Shown here: one piece after another, positions 11,154-22,049 of the stretch | How positions within the stretch are numbered: position 1 is the stretch's first letter | Layout: the number at the start of each line of letters is the position of its first letter | Source of the DNA: Eublepharis macularius | Taxonomy: Eukaryota > Chordata > Lepidosauria > Squamata > Eublepharidae | Assembly: GCF_028583425.1 (NCBI RefSeq) | Contig: NC_072797.1 | Span: 21,176,001-21,240,000, forward strand | Reading direction: 5' to 3' | Length of the DNA: 64,000 nucleotides | The notes under the pieces: generated by a model | Told to the model about the DNA's origin: nothing | What the model saw: the letters and a program-made list of their open reading frames with translations, nothing else | The model's database searches: none | Position numbers and translations under genes: made by a program

Positions 11154-11397
11154 AGGAACAGAATTTTTAGTGCGATCCTTATGATCCTTGGAGCTTTTCG
11201 CGCTCCGCAAGTATGAGCCGGGCCGCTTCTCCTGGACCCTTTCAGCTCACCGATACAGTCGTCTTCTGACGTTATATGCTTACTGCAGTCCCGAACTCCC
11301 GACCTCAAGCATCCGCCGGCCACGGGAGGCTCAGGCCGGCAGATCGCTTGAGGTCGGAAGTTCGGGACTGCAGTAAGCATATAAGGAACAGAATTTT
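11154..11397. mobile_element. Retroposed 7SL/Alu-like sequence in inverted arrangement
   Basis: AGGAACAGAATTTT occurs at 11154-11167 and again at 11384-11397, a 14-bp target duplication of the kind made by LINE-type retrotransposition. Inside, 11272-11321 and 11334-11384 form a near-perfect inverted repeat around a 12-nt loop. The plus-strand right half (from 11325, GGGAGGCTCAGGC, through AGATCGCTTGAGG) resembles the Alu domain of SRP 7SL RNA, at roughly three quarters identity by eye over about 56 nt. The left remainder (11168-11271) is not recognised. An inverted head-to-head form suggests twin priming during insertion. Confidence 0.6.
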
Positions 11398-14196
11398 GCC
11401 AGCAATTCATTGCTGCTCCAATCAGAGGTATAAACAGCCACATACTAAGCCAATTCCATACCTTTCGGCTTGACTTCAGGGAAAGTAAGGAGTTGTCTCC
11501 AGTGCAGAAAGGGCTCAAGATGCAAAATGTTTTTAAGAGCTTTGACTATGTGGAATCTATAAGTGTCTTAGAGCGATGAGGACTGAAAGAAAAGCATCCC
11601 CCCCCCAGGGCACATTAAAGTGTAAGGGGAGCAGGGCCTTCAGGAGATCAAAGCATCCTGGAGTGGGGTGTATGTGTGAAAGTGAGGATTTGGATTCTGC
11701 CTGTCCATTACACTGACACACATCAGAATTTCAGACTTGGCAGCTTCATGGAATAATTCCCCTCTGTGGGTCAAAATGTATATTTGCTGTGTGACTTAGC
11801 CACTGTCACAGGCTCCTCCAAAGCTTCATTAACCATGGCCAGTTAATTTAAAACAAACATCAGGAATCTAACGCTGATGCACGGCACTCATGTGTGACTC
11901 CAAGGAAAGCTGCTGCTTGCAAGCAATTGTGAGTTTGGGAAAAACCCCTACCTGAGCTAGCCCTAGCACTGCCAATTTTGCCTTTACGCCCCTAGAACAC
12001 ATTTACGTTGCAGTCCATCATCATGAAACAGAATATATTCAACACTGGAAGAAACCATCTGGTTTCTTCAGTCAATTCAGATTTGCTGTTAAAATTCAGC
12101 TGTTCTGCCTTGCTAAATCAGGGTTGTGCCATGCAGGGAAAGAGGGCTGAAGCCTCCCCCCAATCCATTTTCGGGGAGCTGCTATTAGCTTTCATATATT
12201 TGGAGAACTTTATGTTGTAGCCCATCAATGCACATGTAATCTGCTCTGAATTGGGCCCTCCCAACATATCTGGGAATTACGTTTCAGGCATGAAACTCCC
12301 AGAGCATTTCTAGTTAAGAATCAAGGAAGGCACACGGGGGGGGGGGGCAGGAAGAGTTTACAATGTGTGAATTGAAGAGCAACCAGCTGGAGGTGCATAG
12401 TGGTGTTCTTCAAGTAAGAATACTTTGGGCCAAGTAGGAAGTCTGTTGGAGAGGGAGAAACTGAACCCTCCTACAGTTATCTGGGAGTTAAAAGAATTAA
12501 ACAGGCTTAGATCCTGAGCCTATCTGCGCTTTTTTTAAATCCAAACCAGCACACGTGCCAAACGGCAGGTCTCCAAATCAATATTTTGTGCAACACACAA
12601 GACCAGTTATCAGACCAAGGAACCAAAGAGATCCCCCAAGGGATTAGGCCATACTGCTGTTTGCATAGAAGAAGGCAAGAAGCATGGCTTATGCTTGCTA
12701 TCGCATCCTGGACAGCTACTAGCTGGGCCAAAGGCAAGCCCCTGAAGTGCTGGCAGTGCCATCAGGGCTCGGCTCACTCCCAACACATCTGGCCAAGTCT
12801 CACCTCCCTCTCTCTTGCAAGCCCAACATTATTTACATATATCAACACTGAATTTCTTTCAGCGTTCTGTTCAAAAAGGTTGCTAACAGAGCAACTATTA
12901 AGCCTGCTCAACCCAACTATGCCCAGTAGGGCAGGGCAGGCACAACATGAGAATTCAGTACAATTCCAGTAAGATGTGATGGTTACATATGCTGGCACAG
13001 CTCTCAGCCGGGGAGGGCGGGGGAAGCATCATAGGCTGCATACACACACTGTATGCTCTCATTCAAAAATGGATTGTCTCATCTGCACTGGATAAACCGT
13101 TTGCCAATGATTGCTATGGGGTAGATAGTGCAGTATCCAGTCATGTGCGGAAACCACCATAATAAGCAGTGATAAAACAGCAGAAATGAACGAAAGCCAA
13201 ACCATTCCACAGAATCTCATGCACAGACCCATGGCTTTTCAATGCCCAGCCACTGCCCACACTTTGTCCTTCAATGCACTTTGCTGTATATTTCTAGGTT
13301 TCAAGGTCAACCCCCTGTTTTGGACTTTCATTGGTTAGCTGACTATTCTCCCCTTCTTTCCCCACCCCCAATTCCTCTTAGGCTTAGAATACTGTACATC
13401 AAAGCCTGCAGATGGATGTATTTAATGACACACTGAACTACATTTTGCCTATGGAAAAAAAGCCAGATGTTTCATGCTGTCTGATTTTATTAGGTCATTG
13501 CATAAAGAAGAACGCAAGTCATTCTTTTTCTAAAAATATATATAATTTCCCAACCTGTTTTCTACTTGGCAATGTTCACCACACACACATACACTCTTCC
13601 GCCCCAAATTCTAGTATGCTACAGCAGAGATGACTATACTGAAGGTATTTTAAAGAATTAATTCAAATCCTTAAGCTAAAGGAATTAAATTTAAGCGTTC
13701 CTGATGAGAAATATCTTCTTTGTAATATCTATGACAGCACTATCTATCGTGTAACCAGGTAAAAGGAGGGATGCTCCAGCTGTTTTGCTATTCCAGTTCA
13801 CGCAAACAGAATGTCATGTGAAATCTGTTACCAAGAATCTAGCTGGAACTGCAGACAATTTCAATTTTCACTTACAACATGGGGAAAAATTTCTAGCCCT
13901 CATGGTAAGAATCCAAAGCTTTAGTGTCACAAATCACAACCAGCCCCAATGTACTTTTTGTATATATTAAAATATTTTTCTTGCCTCTCCCCTATGGCTC
14001 AATTCCAAGTATTTTTTTAAAAATACTAAATACAGTAGAACATCACTGTGACAGACAGAATGCTGTCCTGCCCCTTAAAGGAGAGAGTAGACAGAAAAAT
14101 TGGCAAATGCCTCAGGAAAAGGGACAGACAATTTCATGTGTAGAGCTGCCTGGAGAGTGCCAGAGCAGTTTAACTCTACCTCTGGGCGTGGACAGA
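11398..14196. other. Unannotated intergenic DNA
   Basis: No gene is supported. Poly-G tracts occur near 12337-12347. A 128-codon plus-strand frame at 12586-12972 has no recognisable motif and is treated as chance. Confidence 0.4.
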
Positions 14197-14204
14197 GTTG
14201 TGAG

Positions 14205-14423
14205 TAAGGTTGCCAGCCTCCAGGTAGTGGCTGGAGATCTCCCAGAATTACAACTTGTCTCCAGGCCACAGAGATCAGTTCACCTGGAAAAAATGGCTAC
14301 TTTTGGGGGTGGACTCTATGGAATTTTGCTATGCCGAGGTCCTTTCCCTCCCCAAACCGCACTTTCTTCAGGTTTCTCCCCCCAGATCTCCAAGAATTTC
14401 CCAACTTGGAGCTGGCAACCCTA
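14205..14423. mobile_element. hAT-type MITE, TAGGGTTGCCAG family, perfect target duplication
   Basis: Ends are TAAGGTTGCCAG and CTGGCAACCCTA. GTTGTGAG is repeated exactly at 14197-14204 and 14424-14431. At 219 bp it is almost the same length as the copy at 7887. The 8-bp duplication assigns the family to hAT-type transposition. Confidence 0.9.
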
Positions 14424-14431
14424 GTTGTGAG

Positions 14432-15113
14432 GCCTGTCTCTGGTAATAAGAAGACCAGGTACTTCAAGCTTTAAAGAGATTTCACCTCATAACCTGTACT
14501 TCAATCAATCAATCCTCAATCAATCATCCTGTTTTAGTGGGCTTTGTACTCTTCATGTTCAATACAAAACTTACCTCACAGGATCAACCCAAAGTCTTCA
14601 CCCTTGCTACCTGAAGAACATCTTGTAGCTGAGGGGAAGGTTTATATCTCGAAACCAACCAGGTCCCCCAAATTCCTAAGAAGGAGTCTGAGTCCCCTCA
14701 GTTTCAAAATAAGGAAAGAACCTATCACAATCATCTACCTTAACTTCCCAAGAAAAAGCCTACAGCTTAATCTCCATTAAATAAAACGTACTTACAGCAC
14801 TTATGGAAAACGATGCTTTCCCTCATCTCCCCAGGGAGCCAATTCCACAAGCAGGGAGATACTATAGAAAAGAAACAGGCTTTAGAAGATGCCAGATGGG
14901 CCACTATAAGCAGGGGAACAAGTAGAAAACGGCAGCCAGAAGACAGTAGTCATCATGGCTTCTAACCCTCATGGCTACCATGACCGCCTATTTCAGTACC
15001 CACAGTAGACCTGGTCTCAGCACCTGGGTTCAGAACAAAAAAAGCACACCAAGGCACTATAAAACAGAGTGAAAAAGTTTTACAGATGCTTAGCACCAAG
15101 CAGAAACAGAACT
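14432..15113. other. Unannotated intergenic DNA
   Basis: Nothing recognised except short CAATCAAT tandem motifs near 14502-14525. Confidence 0.4.
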
Positions 15114-15498
15114 GGAACAAAAGAAAGAAAACATTTAAAATGATTAAAGATAACTAAAAATTCAAACTAGAAACACAGGTATAAAATTTAATAAATCAAA
15201 TAGGAATACAAAAGTTCGATTTAAAACATCCTCAGTATGGTTCTACATATAAGTACTAAAACCTCAGCATTAGGATTTTTGGTTCTGTGCATATGGCAAT
15301 GAAATATACTATTATAGCTGTTTATAAGTGATTTTATTTATGTATCTATACAAGGTTTTAGTACTTATATGTAGAACCATATTGAGGATGTTTTTAATCG
15401 AACTTTGGTATTTCTATTTGATTAAATGTTATACCCATGTTTCTAATTCATAATTTAGTTATATTTAATAATTTTAAATATTTTCTTCCTTTTGTTCC
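15114..15498. repeat. AT-rich foldback element with about 155-bp arms
   Basis: The left arm (15114-15270, starting GGAACAAAAG) and right arm (15347-15498, ending CTTTTGTTCC) are reverse complements with roughly 85-90 percent identity by eye. They share blocks such as TATGGTTCTACATATAAGTA and GTTCGATT. The spacer is about 76 bp. Flanking the structure is a similar 21-bp direct pair, ACCAAGCAGAAACAGAACTGG (15095) and its variant at 15560, possibly a target duplication. No frame or known family recognised. Confidence 0.75.
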
Positions 15499-15581
15499 AA
15501 CCTCCTTGGTTACCCTTAGTTTGAAGAATGGTTAGTTTTTTCCTCTTTTTGTTGCCCTTACCAAGCAGAAATAGACCTGGA

Positions 15582-16660
15582 CACTGATTCAATCAGTCCC
15601 TTATCCTCCCCCAACTCATCTTCACATTTTCATTTTTCTATCAACTTTTATGGATGGGAAGAAAAGCCACCCTTGGATCTGTAAGCTCTGGATAAAAACA
15701 CAACATAATTAGCAGCCCCCCCCCAAATGGAAGCCACTTAATCACCACCTTAATGGGTCATGTTAACAGCCCAGGGCTATCTTCCCCAGTAACCAACATT
15801 AGATACTTGATATCAAAACAAAAGAGGCTGGACTATTAAGGCCCTCTTCCCTTTCACTCCTTTCCCCTGACTTTCATAAATCAGGGACTTAGGAAAACCT
15901 TGAGCAACAGCTTACAAAAAGCCAAGAGCTCCATTAGCGAAGGTTTGCAAGCCCGTGAAAAAGAACAGTATTATCGTGAGAAGCTCTTCAAATTTCACCT
16001 CTGCCATGAACTCATTAAAAAGCTTTAGACAAGCTACTACCCCTTGGCCTATGCCTCATATCTCTGACTAAGATTAATCATACTCAACATTTATCTAACC
16101 AACCATAAGCAGGCCAATTTTGCAGGAGGGTTCTTTATCCCTTACCACAACAGCTGTGCAAATCTACTCTTGATTTTCAGGGATCCTCAGGAAAGGTATA
16201 TGAGGTGACAAGGCTGCACAGGGGTGAGGGGGGGGGGAGACATCTGAAATGGATCTTCCCGACCTATGCACAAGCTGTTCACTGGAGAAGTTTTGCAAAT
16301 GTTTTGGGGTGGCATTTCGGCAGGTTCCTGTTTTCTCCTACAGCACACACGCCCTTTGTCACATCCCCAAGGGTCTTTTAATCCTCCAGAACAGCTTTTC
16401 CGTGGGTATAGGACACTGTAGTGGTGGCAGCAAAGACTCCTTTCAATGATCGAATCCAGCCTGCCAAGTATTGTTATTACATGTCATGGAACTGAAAGAG
16501 ACAAGACATCTAAAAAGCAGCAGGTACCAACTACATCTTTTGTGGACATGAACGAATTTGTATATTATTCCTACTCATTGTGTAGCTTCAACTCTCAATC
16601 CTAGCTCCTGTAGGTAGGAGGACAGGAGAAAAAGGGCAGTCTCTATGTAAAGATAATCAG
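15582..16660. other. Unannotated intergenic DNA
   Basis: No gene or clear repeat was seen. A G-run lies near 16229-16237. Confidence 0.4.
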
Positions 16661-16663
16661 TGT

Positions 16664-18440
16664 AGTGTAGTGGTTAGAAGGACTAATATCTAGGACAGTG
16701 GTTCCCAATTTTTCGTATGGTGACCCAGAACTCCAAATTTGCTTGATGTAATGTGACCCATCCAGGGTCAGTCTAAGATTTTTTGGCACCCTAGACTATC
16801 TCCTTGACACTCATCCTGTCCAGCATCCCATTTTCTACAGCGGCCAACCAGATGCTTTCGAGAAATTAGTCAACAAAGTACAAAGGGCAAGTTTCTCTCA
16901 GTACAAATCTCAAGCAAGTGGCATTCCACAGTATACAAACTTTGCATATGCAGGGTACATTTCAGCCTCTGATTACCCTTCTCCCTTTCTCCCTCTAATC
17001 CCCCCTAAAAGTCTAAGAAATTCTCTCTAGGAAACCATCAGGACATGCTTATGTTGATTCTTTATCAATCAGCATGTATATCAGAGAACTAAAACACCAA
17101 CTAGTTTATGACATGGAAGATACTGGTTCCAGGGTACGGTCTTCGTTTCCAAAACACAGGCAAAGCCTTGCCTCAAATAAGGCACTGAAGTTGTTTCTCT
17201 GCGGATGATTTTCCTACAGAGAAATTATTCTACACAGGAAAATGGACACACCTATCATTTGTGGTCAAATGCCATGTTTTGCTTACTGAGACAGAACTAC
17301 TGGTTGCCTTTATCACACATGACACCATATGGTTTTTTTCCTACAAAGCAGAAATACTAATGCAGGTAAATTACATTAAATTGGTCCAGTTTTCAACCTC
17401 AGTTGAAACACAGCAAGGGACTAGGAAAGTGGTGCTTCTAGTTTCCATCTAAACTTAGAAGAGAGACGTGGTTCTTTTCCCACCATGCATGGAAGGGCAG
17501 ATGCTACTCAACAGCTGTTTGCAGAAAACCGCTCAACACTGAGCACCTTTAACCACAGTGACTAAAGTGTAGATTTTCATCACTACCTGTGCTGTGATAA
17601 GAGAAAAGATGTAACCCACACATTACAGACTGTTTGAGTAGGAATATTAAGAGGTCTCCATGACAGCAACCAAGTCTATCCATAAAATATGTCGTGCATG
17701 GCGGAGAAACAGTGTCTTCTCTTATCCCAATAGTCCCTGAGAGCAGGGGCCTCTCCCTATTTTTTCCTGCTCCTCTGCCAACTCAGCCAAAGCTGGATTT
17801 TGAGAAGTCATGCTGGAGGGGGCACTGAGCTGAAGAGATGCGCAACGATGGTGGCAAAGCAGTTGGCAGCAAGAAGCTCAGTGTTGTACATCTCGCGCAG
17901 CATGTAGAAGGCAGTGAGGCACTGCAGGGGGCTGGGCAAGAAGTTGGGCTGCTGAAAGAGCAGTGCCAAGGTGGAGCCCCCCCCCATCTCTTTCTCCTCC
18001 TCTCACTTTTCTATGCACTGAGCAGCTCCCACCAACTCTCCAGCCTTTTTTCCTCCATTTTTCCTGCTACTGTCCTGAAGTTACTAGTTGCCAGAAAGCA
18101 TTTCCCCCCTCAATATTGTCACAAGGAGGGGGATGAGAATGTGAGAAGCTGGCAAAGAGGAAGAGGAGAAAAACCGAACGAAGTAAAGAGCAAGGACAGC
18201 CATCAGGGAGGGCTAGCCTTCAACCCACTTTCAGAGGCTTCAGGACTGACAGGTTGGAAAACACTTATCTAGGAGACCGTGGTGAGGACTTGACCCTTGA
18301 AGCCCACAGGCAACCTTAACCCAGTCACACTCTCAGCCTAACATTCCTTTACAAAGCTGCTGAAAGGATAAAATGGAAGCGCACACACCACCCTGTGCTC
18401 CTTGAAGAAGATGGGATACAAATGTATTAAATAATATACA
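16664..18440 (+). repeat. Sauria-type SINE interrupted by a 1.57-kb hAT element
   Basis: The tRNA-like head GTGTAGTGTAGTGGTTAGAA lies at 16669 and the SINE body resumes at 18275 with GAGACCGTGGTGAGG, then CAACCTTAACCCAGTCACAC and a 3' end with ATACAAATGTATTAAATAA. The two halves join cleanly when the inserted DNA and one 8-bp duplicate are removed. Confidence 0.75.
16696..18266. mobile_element. Non-autonomous hAT (Charlie-like) element, 1.57 kb
   Basis: It begins CAGTGGTTCCCAATTTTT and ends GGTTGGAAAACACTT, imperfect inverted termini, and is flanked by an exact ATCTAGGA duplication at 16688-16695 and 18267-18274. The interior has no transposase signature. A 144-codon plus-strand frame (17838-18272) reads through its right end and shows no DDE or zinc-finger motif. 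A LINE-like fragment at about 16813-16865 lies inside. It is probably an internally deleted derivative mobilised in trans. Confidence 0.8.
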
Positions 18441-19195
18441 TATATATATTAATAGAGGCAAAAGCTGTCATAAAGAGGCGACGTTAATAAAGCAGAGGAA
18501 AATTATGTCAGTCTCCCAGGACGCTCTTCTACTGAGCTGATTCTTTAACACCCCCTCCCCAAAAAGTTTCAAAAGAGAGAATCTGGTATGTAACTGCTGA
18601 ACTTGAGTTCCTCAGCAAATCCAGAGAGTGCAATTGGGACCATGAACTTTTTCCTGCCACTACAAATGGGAAAATTGGCTTAGAGAATCGGGGGGGGGGA
18701 ATTGTGTTATTGTCAATTACATGTCTTCTATCCAGTAGATAAGCTACCCAATTCGGTTTTGATTGACTGCTTCCTCACACATCATTCTAAAAAAAAAATC
18801 TTGTATACTTCTGATCTTTGCACAGAAACGCCTACTCTTGTGTTTCATAGCGTGTGTACTCCCCCTCCCCATGTATTCATGTATACAACCACTTTTCCAG
18901 CTGAGGATAACTTTTCATGCATTGATAAAAGTCCATGAACACTCACATTAAAATAAATATGTTAGTATTTAAGAAGCTTCACATTGTTCTACCACTCTGA
19001 GAACTAAGAAACCTCTTTGATCCACTAACGATATTATTTCCATACAGCCATCCATCTTCCAATTTTTTATTTATATATGAATTGCCAGAAGCTTTGGTGT
19101 CTCAGGGAAATGAGGAGGGGGGATATTGATGAAACATCTAAACCTTCACTGTTGGGAAAAGGAAGTCCTCGTGTCCAAAGAAAACCACAATTAAG
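18441..19195. other. Unannotated intergenic DNA
   Basis: Nothing recognised; a short AT dinucleotide run is near 18436-18450 and a G-run near 18690. Confidence 0.4.
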
Positions 19196-19292
19196 GCTGC
19201 AACCCTAAAAGCATTTTCCTGGGACTAAGCCCCACGGAATAAAATTAGACTTGTTTTTTAGTAGATCTGCTTAAGATTGCTCCCTAAGGCTC
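19196..19292. repeat. Short MITE-like repeat fragment
   Basis: CTGCAACCCTAAAAGCATTT at one end and GCTTAAGATTGCTCCC at the other are imperfect inverted ends. The middle CTGGGACTAAGCCCCA is typical of a short squamate repeat. Diverged copy. Confidence 0.45.
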
Positions 19293-19638
19293 CAAGTTAC
19301 AACCATGATCATTTTCAGCTCTCATGTCAGATGAGCAAGCAGCAAGTCAGATCGTTTCCCTTAAACTGGAACAGCATGGAATGGGACATTGACTAAGCCA
19401 TGTCATGGATATAGCTAGGACTATAGGGGAACAATTGCCCAATATGATCAAGGATGTTATTCAAGACACTTATGCATACCGAAACAGGGCTAGCCTGGCC
19501 CATAACTAGATAGGCCACAAAGGGAATCTAGAAGCCTAGAATAAAACAACCTTGGGAGAAGGGCATAAAACAATAGTTACACAGTTGTATTGCCATGTGT
19601 AGATTAGAAGAGCCATCTAACTCATACTAATGCATATA

Positions 19639-19725
19639 CAGTGCAATCCTAAACAAAGTCACTCCAGTCTAAGCCTATTGAAATCAATGGGCTTAGACTG
19701 GAGCAATTCTGCTTAGGATTGTGCT
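19639..19725. mobile_element. Palindromic MITE (87 bp)
   Basis: The left arm CAGTGCAATCCTAAACAAAG (19639) and the right arm ending CTTAGGATTGTGCT (19725) are complementary through CTCCAGTCTAAGCC at the centre. The transcript would fold into a single miRNA-precursor-like hairpin, but nothing indicates that it is processed. Confidence 0.7.
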
Positions 19726-20106
19726 CAAAATGTACCAAGGGCCAGGGAGTATCTAAGAATGGCAGGAACGTATAACTTTTTTGAAGCTGGCAATATTATA
19801 GACACACTAATGGAGAGCCAAAAGATATTCAGATATATGAGAAACTTGTATTCACTAATTCTACATAGACTTTGTTAACATAAAGTAGTGAAAATGAAAT
19901 AGCTATTGTTATATGTTTCAAGAAGATAGTTCAGATATGGATAACCTTGTTTGGTGTATGATATCATAAGATAATAATTCAGGCATTTGAGTCTTTGAAG
20001 CAGCTATTGTTAAGAGAAAGTTCTGAAACCCAATAAATATGACAGGTTAAACTGATTGAGAACTTCTTTGGAGGGGTTCCTTGCCTGTGACCTTCATATC
20101 CTTGGG

Positions 20107-20232
20107 CAGGGCTTTTTTCTGGGAAAAGAGGTGGTGGAACTCAGTGGGTTGCCCTTGGAGAAAATGGTCACATGGCTGGTGGCCCCACCCCCTGATCGCC
20201 AGACAGAGGGGAGTTTAGATTGCCCTCCGCGC
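20107..20232. mobile_element. hAT-type MITE, CAGGGCTTTTTT family, one-ended
   Basis: The left end CAGGGCTTTTTTCTGGGAAA and the inner ATGGTCACATGGCTGG and GACAGAGGGGAGTTTAGATT blocks are present. The right terminus is missing. Confidence 0.7.
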
Positions 20233-20802
20233 TCTATGTAGTTGTAAAGGATGGTATAATTTTTTTTGTTGATTGAGTTGGTATCAAGAATCCTGAATAA
20301 TTATTTTGTATTAATAAAAGCTTAAAATGGAAGCAGAGACTCCATAATTGTATTACTTGTGTGCAATACCCAATAACAAACCTTTTTCTGTATACCTATT
20401 GCCAGGAGTTAAATGATTTGATACAGGAAAGCTAACTAGTTGCTTAGAGCTCCTTAAGTGCACCCCTATATCTAAATCAGAACTGACCGGAGTCATCCAG
20501 AATAGCCTGATTACTTGCAATGCAGAAAGATGCGGGTCAGCAGAAATTCTACAGGTTCAGCGCACAACAAAGCACCCCTGATGTGTGATTTCATGCTCCT
20601 GGACCCAAGCCCTAAAGTAATGAATTTGAGCTTTAAAGTGTAATAGGGGAGCACCATGCATATAAGAAACCCTTGGCATAGCAAGCCAATCTCATAAGCA
20701 CCTTTAGACAGTAGTTGACTCTATCCATGTAAGCCCATGCGCCAACTGAGATCAGAACAGCAAACACATTGCTCTGCCACAAGTGAGGATGCTGGCTGCC
20801 TG

Positions 20803-21082
20803 AAGCAGAGCTTTTTTAGTGATGACCCCTAAATTTTGGTATCTTCTTCCTTCTTTTGTGACCTTTCTGTTTGAAAAGCTATTCCCATCAATGGAAATGA
20901 TGCAAAAAGATTCCTCGTTCAAAACACATCTGATAGGTTTAGAGATTCAGTTTTGACTACTTGGAATTTGTTGGAGGTTTTTTTTACTGCTTTTTTAAAT
21001 TTTGCATTATTATTCTATTGTGTTTATGGTTGTTAAACCATTGTGAGCTTCGGAAAGGGGGTATAAATAAAATCCTATAAAC
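20803..21082 (+). repeat. CR1/L2-clade LINE 3' end, plus strand
   Basis: The sequence ends with CCATTGTGAGCTTCGGAAAG then GGGGGTATAAATAAAATCC, the 3' UTR tail pattern of reptile CR1-like LINEs. The upstream part is too decayed to show coding motifs. Confidence 0.6.
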
Positions 21083-21740
21083 ACATACCAGCAAGTCCAC
21101 TCCACCGAACACAGGGAGTCAGTGGACCAATGACTCCTATTCTATATTTCATGCAGCCTTCTCAAAACAGATTGTTAAAAATGAAGATCCAGTAGCCTCT
21201 AAGCATACAAGAATTCAAGAATGTATACAAAGGCTGTGTAAAAATGGCCTAAATATTATGTTATCTCAGCAGACATCCCAAGGTCAGGAGAAATGTTCTA
21301 ATTTTGCCACACTTCCAGGGCATACAGAAGCCAAATTCAGACTAGAACTGTGGTGTTCAAAGAGAGGGTGCTTAAACCTCCCTTCCACTCCATGTCCCCA
21401 ATCTGAAACAGCCCCAAGGGACACAATTTGTCCCACACAAGAACTCCCCCCCCTACATACGCACGCAGGTCGCTCTACCTCATCCCTATCTGTGGCTTCT
21501 CCCCCCCACCCCCTTCGCAGCCCTAGAGGGGAGATCTGCATAGGATGTTATACAGGGCAATTCATGGGGGCGGGGCGTGATTTGCAATGGACTTCTCTAG
21601 AGACAAAACTGGGTTAGGGACAAGATTGAATTAAAACAAAACTCCATGTTAGACAAGAACTCTGTAGCAGTACTGATCCCTAAGCAATGAAAAAGAGTAA
21701 CCTCCTGCGAAAATAAGCAAAGAAGGAAGTTTGTCTGGGA
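21083..21740. other. Unannotated intergenic DNA
   Basis: No recognised gene. Overlapping 85- and 119-codon frames at 21258-21617 on both strands are chance frames in C-rich sequence. Confidence 0.4.
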
Positions 21741-21746
21741 AAGCTG

Positions 21747-22045
21747 GATTTGAGTCCAGGGACACCTTAAGAGACCAACAAGGTTTTCAAGGTGTAAGCT
21801 TTCGAGAGTCACAGCTTCCTTCTTCAGATAGGAAGGAACATTGCAAGGAAAGGCATCAGGATGCAAAGGTACAATGCACTGTACCTTCCACCTTCTGGTT
21901 GGGATAGAAAAGCTCAGGGATCTCCACTCCTCTGTGTATCTGAAGAAGGGAGCGCTGACTCTAGAAAGCTTACATCCTGAAAATCTTGTTGGTCTCTAAG
22001 GTGCCACTGGACTCAAATCCTGTGTTCTTCTACTGCAGATCTACA
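21747..22045. repeat. Penelope-like inverted pair with hammerhead-like cores
   Basis: The arms 21747-21839 and 21939-22019 are reverse complements separated by about 100 bp. On the plus strand CTGAAGA (21940-21946) is followed by a GGGAG/CTCT stem-like segment and GAAAGC (21964). On the minus strand CTGAAGA (plus-strand TCTTCAG, 21831-21837) is followed by GAAAGC (plus-strand GCTTTC, 21798-21803). The distal ends carry the family signature GGTGCCACTGGACTC. Cores on both strands keep boxes 1 and 2 of the hammerhead motif. Confidence 0.6.
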
Positions 22046-22049
22046 GGGC

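Noticed and set aside
13924-14424. 166-codon plus-strand frame
   Set aside because: Its C-terminal third is the MITE at 14205-14423 and the rest has no homology signal.
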